Program-made: the position numbers and the translations under genes
Shown here: positions 18,670 through 24,570 of the stretch, in pieces
How the letters are laid out: each line of letters opens with the position of its first letter
How positions within the stretch are numbered: the stretch's first letter is position 1
Notes under the pieces: model-generated
Seen by the model: the letters and a program-made list of their open reading frames with translations, nothing else
What the model was told of the DNA's origin: nothing
Database searches by the model: none
Source: Thermomucor indicae-seudaticae
Lineage: Eukaryota; Mucoromycota; Mucoromycetes; Mucorales; Lichtheimiaceae
DNA: 24,570 bases
NCBI GenBank assembly: GCA_000787465.1
Contig: JSYX01000500.1
Location: 1 to 24,570 of the forward strand
Reading direction: 5' to 3'

Positions 18670-18915
18670 TACTATAAGGTTACCTGATGATAAAAGTATA
18701 AAGTGGTGGCTCATGTCGTACATTCTGTGCACGGATATGTGTTTCCGGTTTTCAGCTTTACCGGGCTTGCATACATATCCGATATCGCTGCCCCTGATGA
18801 CAACATGCTTATGAAACTGATGCCCAGAAACCCAGGGCATATTGCCACGAGCAATTTTTCTGCCAACACATCCCTTATCTTGAGGATAGAGAATTCTGCA
18901 AAAATCTTATGTCAT
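18670..18915 (+). pseudogene. Possible fragment of a metallo-beta-lactamase-fold protein
   Basis: One frame reads HVVHSVHGYVF, then FSFTGLAYISDIAAPDDNML, resembling the (H)xVxHG...F...G.xAYISDxxxIPxxxxxLL segment of the metallo-beta-lactamase-fold proteins. The frame is closed on both sides, no neighbouring exon was found, and the other metal-binding motifs are missing. If correct it is a third decayed gene next to the COX5 and ALB1 relics. Weak call. Confidence 0.25.
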
Positions 18916-19049
18916 TGACGTTTCATATTGTCCTCCGATCCACAGGATCACATTCTGTACAAGTCCTGGATTTGGCTAATATTGTACGTCATGGTAATAA
19001 ACAGCCCATGGGAAGATTTGAATAAAACAAGCTGCTTCCATGGGAAACG

Positions 19050-19150
19050 CTTTCTTGCTTATCGGTTGGCATTGAAAGAGGATTACTCTTGATTCTATCA
19101 CTGATAGAAAATATCAATGAGTCTTCTCTTTGACCAACGCTAAACGATAT
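19050..19150. repeat. Long imperfect palindrome (MITE-like)
   Basis: The centre TTCTATCA-C-TGATAGAA (19093-19109) is a perfect inverted repeat. Matching blocks continue outward (TTGA/TCAA, ACTC/GAGT, AAAGAG/CTCTTT, GTTGG/CCAAC), with small gaps, over roughly 100 bp. Its exact ends and any target duplication are not clear. Confidence 0.55.
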
Positions 19151-19448
19151 GTTCGTTTGTGTTCTCCTTTAGGCTTCTAATTTCTAAATCTATGTAACTG
19201 TATCGGATTTCGGATTTGATCATTCTAATGATCACGGCCAAGAACGAAAGGATAAACAAACAAGCGCAGATCTTGACATTCATCCGCCACAGCCGACGTC
19301 ATTGGCTAAAGTGTCACAGCAGAACGAAGGTGAAACAAAGCGTCGTTTTAGCGATTGGCTGAAGCGCGAGCGATTTTTTTCTTTTACGGTATTTTCTGCT
19401 TTTGGACGAAAAATCGGCGAATCAAACGAACTTTGGCGTGTCTCTCGA

Positions 19449-19457
19449 TATAAAAAG
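19449..19457 (+). promoter_or_regulatory. TATA box upstream of the kinase gene
   Basis: TATAAAAAG followed by GGG lies about 250 bp before the kinase ATG. With a start site about 30 bp further down, this implies a leader of around 220 nt that includes T-rich runs and a 5-codon uORF (ATG 19597 to TAG 19614). Confidence 0.5.
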
Positions 19458-19705
19458 GGGACGGACTTTTTTTGCGCAGAGATCCACAAGCACATTTTTT
19501 TTCTACCTCGCTTCTTGTTTTTTTATTATTGTATCATTGGGACCTATTGTTGTATAGATAACCGTTTTTTGCCTTCATTCTTGTTTTTCTATCACCATGC
19601 CAGAGCGGATATAGCAACCCCCCGTCTTGAAAACTTCTCTTTTTCTTTTTTAACTATTCTTGTTCTTTTCTGAAAACGCGCGCATACACATATACACACA
19701 CCAAA

Positions 19706-20966
19706 ATGGCTCCGACTTCTTCGTATCAACGCAACTGGCTCCCAGACAACCACAGCGGCATGGCGGTGGTATCTGATCCGGCGAAACAAGCTACTACTAC
19801 CAACCATAAACGACCAGCTTCTTCATCTTCCGCAAGCTTGATAGACTCTGCATATAATAGTCCGAGTTCGACTATTGAGAGCGTACATCCGCCTTCGACG
19901 AACCAGCAGAACAGCAGTTTGCGTCCCAAAAGGCTAAACAACAACAACAACAGCAGCAGCAGCCAGGGCCGGTCATCAAGGACAACGACCGCGAGTCTGA
20001 AGGAATACGGCGAATGCTACCGCCGCCTTGCCGAAGGAACCTCGGCCGTGGTAATGGTTGTCCGTAAGCTGGGCAAAGACGGCAGAAACGAAAAACTCTA
20101 TGCCATCAAGCAGTTCCGCAAGCGATCCAAGAATGAGACTGAGAAGGAATACATGAAGAAGCTGACAAGTGAATTCTGTATTTCGTCCACATTTTCGCAT
20201 CCCAACGTGGTCCAGACCATTGACTTGGTTCTTGATGACCGAAAACGGTATTGCACAGTAATGGAATATGTAAGCTCTTCTATTAATAAGAACAAGGGGT
20301 GCCATTTGCTAACTCGATTGTTAATAAAAATAGTGTCCAGGTGGAGACCTTTTCTCGTGCATTTTAGCAGAGCGCATGACGGAGCGTGAAAAGCAATGTT
20401 GTTTCAAGCAAATGATGCAGGGTCTCGCTTACCTTCATTCTATGGGAGTTGCCCACCGCGACATGAAGCCCGAGAACCTGCTGCTTACAGCGGACGGACA
20501 ATTGAAAATTACGGACTTTGGTGTCTCGGATGTGTACCGATTTCCCTGGGAGAAGCAAGGACGCAAGAGTCGAGGCCTTGTTGGATCGGAGCCTTATATT
20601 GCACCCGAAGCGTTTGAGCCTAAACACGAATATTGGGGCGAACTCGCGGATGTTTGGTCCGCTGGCATCGTGTTCTACTGCCTTTGGTCAGGCGGTCTGA
20701 TCTGGCATCGTGCCAATAAGAAGGTTGACCATGCCTTTCAAGTCTACTGCCGTGTTTATCCTACTCTTTCTTTTGAGCCCTTCCGCATTTTCCCTTCTCA
20801 AGCGCGTCGTCTACTTTATCGCATGCTGGATCCGAACCCACAAACAAGGATATCAAGCAGTCAAGTCTTGGAAGATCCTTGGGTCAAATCCATCTTGGTA
20901 TGTCACAAAGGCGTCGATGCTGCTCAATATCGTCATGATCATGTCTCTCGGACTGTAAAAACATAA
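19706..20966 (+). CDS. Serine/threonine protein kinase, HAL5/SAT4/HRK1 (NPR/Hal) family
   Basis: Two exons, 19706-20269 and 20334-20966, separated by a 64-nt intron (GTAAGC...AATAG, with GCTAAC as branch site) that falls just before CPGGDLF; product 398 aa. The first ~100 residues are low-complexity Ser/Thr/Asn-rich. The kinase domain is complete: Gly-rich loop EGTSAVVMVV (Gly111), AIK with Lys135, catalytic HRDMKPENLL (Asp231), DFG (Asp249), activation-segment end GSEPYIAPE (Glu280), ADVWSAGIV and a C-lobe Arg in PQTRIS. GSEPYIAPE with EYCPGGDLF is characteristic of the yeast Hal4/Hal5, Hrk1 and Npr1 group. Those kinases control plasma-membrane transporters for potassium and nutrients and the proton ATPase. 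The specific member cannot be chosen from sequence alone. An AATAAA lies 48 bp after the stop. Confidence 0.93.
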
Positions 20967-21296
20967 AAAATACCCCTTCCCCTTCATCATTTTTTTATTT
21001 GTTATTGCCTGTAAATAAAGAAAAAGAAATAGCTATCTCATCATCCAGCTTGTCAATAAGCTCGTCCAATCATATTCCGCAGCAAAACAGCCTGGCCTGG
21101 AATCTTGGATCAGAAAGGTGTGGCTTGAACTCATGGTTTGTGTCACATCCAAAACCCAGCCTCCGCTGCACAGCTGTTGCATGTGCAATGCATGCTCCGG
21201 CCTTCATTGACATTCAACCCCGGTAATTGATGGAAAACCTAGAAATTGTGCACTTGCAGAACATGCTAACCAAAATAAAATGTTCATGGGCGACCA
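20967..21296. other. 3' flank of the kinase gene with poly(A) signal
   Basis: AATAAA at 21014-21019 is the likely poly(A) signal for the kinase. The rest has no supported gene. Confidence 0.55.
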
Positions 21297-21745
21297 TTAA
21301 GTCTGTTTCGATGCTGCATGCATCTTTGTCCTCCTGCAGTTGTGTTTAACTTCTCGGCAGAAATCGTCTGGTGACACACAATCATTTAACTTTGAAAAGT
21401 AGCAGGCACTGAGTTCTGGAAGAGATGCCTTCTCAATAACACCCCATAGACTTTCCGCATCACAGTTTCTCATCTCCGTACTTGAAAGGGCCGCTGCTTT
21501 CTGGGCTACAAGTTGCGAACACAGAGTAAGGATACCCGCTACGTCATGACAACAACGGAGACGGCATGGATTGTCCGGCAAGGAAGCTGACCAAGGATCA
21601 GCCTCATCTGCAGTCTTGCAGCCAGCCTGTAAGCATACGAAACTTATTGCCTGGCAGTAGCGCTCCAAAACTTTCTTCCCAATGTCGAGGCGGTTCGGTA
21701 TGTCATTTGTCCCAATGCTCAGGGCATACGTGTCTTTTCAGGGCG
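21297..21745 (-). pseudogene. Cys-rich secreted-type protein, probably degenerate
   Basis: On the minus strand an open frame from about 21745 to the stop at 21297 holds about 12 cysteines in its last 123 codons (RYCQAISFVCLQAGC, NPCRLRCCHDV, ACYFSKLNDC). Even spacing of Cys suggests a disulfide-bonded extracellular protein. Directly upstream, out of frame, MFSVKFFMLL begins at 21819 and looks like the start of a signal peptide, but it is followed by TGA. A second TGA closes the main frame at about 21748. So either an intron is missed or the gene is broken. I do not recognise the family. Confidence 0.4.
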
Positions 21746-21842
21746 GGGGTTGCTTTTGCAGGCCAGTAACAATGCGTGCTTGTGCTTCACAGAAGCATAA
21801 AGAACTTTACTGAGAACATAAACCGTATCCAGTGTACAGTGT

Positions 21843-22094
21843 TTATTTATTGTGTTCAGTGTCTTGGTATCCAGTTGCAGAGTCCCAGTTGCCAGCACCG
21901 GTGGATTCGTCTTGGCCCTTTTGTTGCTCTTCAGAAACAGGAGCAGGAACCTTTTTCAGTTCAACGTGCTTGATGGCTTCACTCCATGGTCTGTCGGAAT
22001 AAGCAGTGTTTTGGGGTGTAGTAATGCTGGGGTCTTCGTTAATCAGGTTAGGTACCGTCTTGATTTTCTGGAGGAGACCGTGGCCAGGGTCCAT
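21843..22094 (-). CDS. Small hydrophilic protein of unknown function, 83 aa
   Basis: An uninterrupted ATG-to-TAA frame rich in Pro, Gln, Glu, Lys and Ser, with no Cys, no signal peptide and no membrane segment, so likely disordered. It starts MDPGHGLLQKIKTVPNLI. Support for a real gene comes from a strong TATA box 47-54 bp upstream (22141-22148, minus) and AT-rich sequence at the stop. The divergent partner starting at 22460 shares the upstream region. Function unknown. Confidence 0.55.
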   Translation of the reverse strand: MDPGHGLLQKIKTVPNLINEDPSITTPQNTAYSDRPWSEAIKHVELKKVPAPVSEEQQKGQDESTGAGNWDSATGYQDTEHNK

Positions 22095-22140
22095 GCCTGC
22101 TTATGATATAACTTAAATGACGATTGCCGCGCTCGTCCCC

Positions 22141-22148
22141 CTTTTATA
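22141..22148 (-). promoter_or_regulatory. TATA box of the 83-aa gene
   Basis: Read on the minus strand, TATAAAAG followed by GGGG, 47 bp before the ATG at 22094. Confidence 0.6.
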
Positions 22149-22373
22149 CTTGCTTGAGTTCGGGAAATGTACCTATTTTTAAGGTCTTCTATCATTGGGT
22201 CTCGATAAGGGCCGGGGAAAAACTATTAGCAAGGCGAAAAATTTACGCAGTCGAGATGATACATTCATAGCAATCTCTCCAAGCAGAACGAATCTTTCAA
22301 GATAATCAACTTTCGTTAACATAACGAAACAAGGGAAAGTGCATATTGTCATATGATCCAAAGGAGGCTGACC

Positions 22374-22381
22374 TATAAAAG
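22374..22381 (+). promoter_or_regulatory. TATA box of the small basic ORF
   Basis: TATAAAAG lies 78 bp before the ATG at 22460. With the minus-strand TATA box at 22141 it defines a divergent promoter region of about 220 bp. Confidence 0.5.
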
Positions 22382-22459
22382 CAACGGCGGCATTGATCGC
22401 CACACTTTGCATTTCTTTCACTTTTAGCAATCATAAACACACAGAGCGGAATCTTGTAT

Positions 22460-22612
22460 ATGACCCTCGATCAGATTATCAAGTGCTTTGGCAAGCAAAG
22501 AGGAAGAAGACCTGCGGGTAGAAAACCAAATAGTGGAGTAGCAAAGCGCTCCCAAAACAACAACAATAAGAAGAGCCGTCGCGTTTTGCAAAATAATCGG
22601 ATAAGCTTTTGA
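22460..22612 (+). CDS. Small basic protein, 50 aa, unknown function
   Basis: A short frame starting MTLDQIIKCFGKQRGRR and continuing with many Arg, Lys and Asn residues up to a TGA at 22610-22612. The only support is the TATA box at 22374 and the position opposite the 83-aa gene. Strongly basic composition hints at nucleic acid binding, but this is a guess. It could equally be a non-coding RNA or chance ORF. Confidence 0.35.
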   Translation: MTLDQIIKCFGKQRGRRPAGRKPNSGVAKRSQNNNNKKSRRVLQNNRISF

Positions 22613-22734
22613 TCAAAACTGGGCACTGTCAAGAAAACTCTGTCCGCATGATCATCGTCCCAGCCTAATAATAATGATCTTTCACAGTCATCCTTCTCGT
22701 TTGTACGACGAAACATGCTAGTGGTTTCCAATAG

Positions 22735-22832
22735 GGTGGGTCACAGTTGCTCAACCTGCAAATCTTCATTTTCATCTGTGATTGAAATGTAACCAATGAA
22801 TTGCGAAGTTGAATCAACTACTGTGACCCACC
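22735..22832. mobile_element. 98-bp palindromic MITE-like element
   Basis: The left end GGTGGGTCACAGT and the right end ACTGTGACCCACC are exact inverted repeats. The arms continue to pair with gaps almost to the centre (GTTG/CAAC, TCAACCTGCAA against TTGCGAAGTTGA), so the whole element folds into one hairpin. No clear target duplication is visible; TA lies directly left but not right. Confidence 0.65.
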
Positions 22833-24570
22833 TTTCAGCTTTCTCAGCATGAATTTTGAATATTAAAACAAGCTCTTCGCCCTCGCTTCGCTCGGGGAAA
22901 GCTTACCACTCACCCATGCTCACCCAACACCCATATCCAGTCCTCAAACACCCACAACCACCGACGCGCAACGCACCCACACCGACCCGCCCCTCCGCCC
23001 AAACTGTTGAAGCGACGATTATTACCCATAGCCGATGTCTTTTTCTCGTCGAGCCTACGTTTATTCCATATCTACACATGACGGCCCTATGGTCACCGAA
23101 GCATAGGACCGTAGATGAACTTGATCTGCTGTTACTTGAAAGACAATCATGTCGTCGATCGACAATAAAAAAATGTGTGCCTGCTATGCTTAACAATATA
23201 AAATGACTTACTCGAGGATGTTGCCGACCTGTACGGCCTACCTCCGCTTCGCTCCGGGAGGAACGTAGGACCGTAGACGTTCTTTCGTCTCAAAGTTCTC
23301 CAATAGCGCTTCTGCTCTAAATGGTTGCGTCGTTATTCGAAGGAAAGGGATATGTCCAGAAGAAATACCGAAGCCCGAGTGGTGCGCCATGTCGCGAGGC
23401 ATTTCGCTTACAGTTCGTCGTGATATGGTGAAGACTTGATTGCTAAATGCTTTGTTGTCACGCAGCAATTCCACGCAACTCGCCCCTTGAGCATTCGAGA
23501 GCCACTACCATGACAAACGGAAACTTTCTTCCGATAAAGTACCTTGCTACTCGTCCTCTGTTGAGGTTAGCGAAAGAGGAACATAGCAAAATTCTGTAAA
23601 AGCAACCCCATTGTTAAACATCAGCATTCCTCCTGCGATAGTTTTCAGTTAAATGACGGGTAAGACTTTCAATCTCCAACTTGTCTAGACATTCATCATC
23701 ACAGCAGCATTAGCAAAAAGTATAAATGCCTAACTGCGGTATCCGAAGGAAAGCGACACGAAAGCCAAAGTTGGCAATCTGCGGCAATCTATATAGCAAT
23801 GCTGTGAACATCGCCTTATGAGACAGAAACAGACACCCTTAAAGGATCATACATTGTGTCTGATCCGAACTAAATGCGACACGCTGACAATAATGTCTTT
23901 TTTAGAAACGAGTGGATCGCAGTCATTTAGAATATGCCTCTGCACCGAGTATGAGTAGTTAAGCAATCCGCCAGGTTTCTGTCATGGAAAGCTTTTAGTC
24001 TCGAGCCAGCTTGGTGTGTTTTCTACATTGGAGGACACTTTCATTGTCCACTCGCGATAAGCACATCTTGGCTGAAGTCATAAGCGATATGACTCGACAC
24101 AAGTCAAAGGCTCTCAAAGAGGGTATCATCCTCCAGTAACGAACGGATCCTAAATAAGCCATGTCAGATTGGAAACTGCAATTAGGTCAAAGTTAAACCT
24201 CATGGTCTATTTGTGTGTTGACCTTCGTCACTTGCTGACCTGCTCCTTCTGGGTACGGCAAAGTTGTCCAATCCGCATCTATCCGACATGTAAAAATAAA
24301 GTCTTTGTGACCAGGCCACAGCCCTTGCGGATATTCGCGTCTTTTGGGCGTTTCTGCCTTCCGTCTTTTCCAGGACCTTCCAAAACGTCATGTGAAGTCG
24401 ACAATGCCAGAAAGTCCTTGGGAGTTGACGTAATGTGTCACTGATACGCACAGAAATGGCCAGAAAACTTCCCGTGAAAACGGTACGTTAGCGTCAACTG
24501 CCGACCATTTCGCTTGTATAAATTCGCTCATAAAAGTATATGTGAACCAACAATGGAACTTTACTTGGTG
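22833..24570. other. Gene-poor right end of the window
   Basis: About 1.7 kb where all frames are short and show no recognisable domain. It includes a C-rich strand-biased tract at 22905-23010 that makes a spurious Pro-rich ORF. No tRNA, repeat array or transposon end is recognised beyond the short motif pairs listed separately. Decayed intergenic sequence is the simplest reading. Confidence 0.45.
22881..23258. repeat. Paired short GC motif CCTC(C)GCTTCGCTC(C)GGG
   Basis: The motif is present at 22881-22896 and again, with two extra C, at 23241-23258. Between and after them the 12-mer TAGGACCGTAGA occurs twice (23104-23115 and 23266-23277). These shared words suggest two remnants of one repeat family. 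Confidence 0.45.

Noticed and set aside
19093..19109. Similarity of TTCTATCACTGATAGAA to the bacterial tet operator
   Set aside because: Only the inner palindrome resembles it; it belongs to a longer palindrome in a fungal context with no repressor gene. Coincidence.
22856..23206. Pro/Thr-rich ORF of 116 codons
   Set aside because: Begins inside a MITE flank and is driven by a C-rich tract; no start context, splice partner or domain.
23238..23474. Minus-strand ORF of 78 codons
   Set aside because: Contains the repeated CGCTTCGCTC motif and has no recognisable domain, promoter or partner exon.
24169..24451. ORFs of 91 and 83 codons on opposite strands
   Set aside because: They overlap each other, show no known motif and have no promoter signal.
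1..24570. CRISPR array, tRNA or rRNA genes
   Set aside because: No regularly spaced repeats, no A/B-box plus clover-leaf candidate and no rRNA-like stretch were found by eye; tRNAscan-SE would settle the tRNA question.

Overview
The window looks like nuclear DNA of a filamentous early-diverging fungus, most likely a Mucorales-type mould. The reasons are many short spliceosomal introns (about 53-75 nt, GTAAGT/GTATGT-type donors, one CTAAC branch-like site), TATA boxes close to small genes, a non-LTR element with CCHC zinc knuckles of the kind I associate with Mucorales genomes, and a Fanzor-type (eukaryotic TnpB) gene relic. The taxon is inferred from this style; no rRNA or marker gene is present.

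Left third (1-7.5 kb) is a graveyard of mobile and accessory sequence. A LINE ORF1 relic (about 301-2019) is split by a 593-bp CACTA-like non-autonomous transposon (986-1578, 3-bp TGA target duplication) and broken again by a 5-bp tandem duplication. A damaged DUF6818/Myb-like gene (2752-3667) follows, preceded by a 64-bp tandem repeat and a TATA box. From about 3727 to 7238 lies a long, intron-containing Fanzor relic with several stops and frameshifts. A GGCCCA-rich element with hAT-like features (about 5513-5748) sits exactly on one of its splice donors.

Middle (7.5-17.3 kb) holds two large, intact housekeeping genes transcribed divergently. One is an 18-exon diaphanous-type formin on the minus strand (GBD/FH3-coiled coil-FH1-FH2-DAD, 1,688 aa as I assemble it). 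The other is a USP10/Ubp3-like deubiquitinase on the plus strand (563 aa) with an FGD motif at its extreme N terminus, as in animal USP10. The formin model needs one GC-AG intron and one extremely short (21-nt) intron.

Right third (17.3-24.6 kb) has two adjacent divergent pseudogenes of housekeeping genes: cytochrome c oxidase subunit IV/COX5, minus, and an ALB1-like ribosome-biogenesis factor, plus. Both keep introns, so they look like decayed duplicates rather than retrocopies. An intact HAL5/SAT4/HRK1-type protein kinase follows (19706-20966), then a degenerate Cys-rich secreted-type ORF and two small divergently transcribed ORFs with TATA boxes. The last 2 kb has no recognisable gene but contains a 98-bp palindromic MITE-like element. 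I saw no tRNA, rRNA or CRISPR array.

The genes do not form a pathway. The intact ones are independent: cytoskeleton, deubiquitination and ion/nutrient-transporter kinase signalling. The unusual content is the nested transposon relics, the Fanzor fossil, the paired housekeeping pseudogenes and the odd formin introns.
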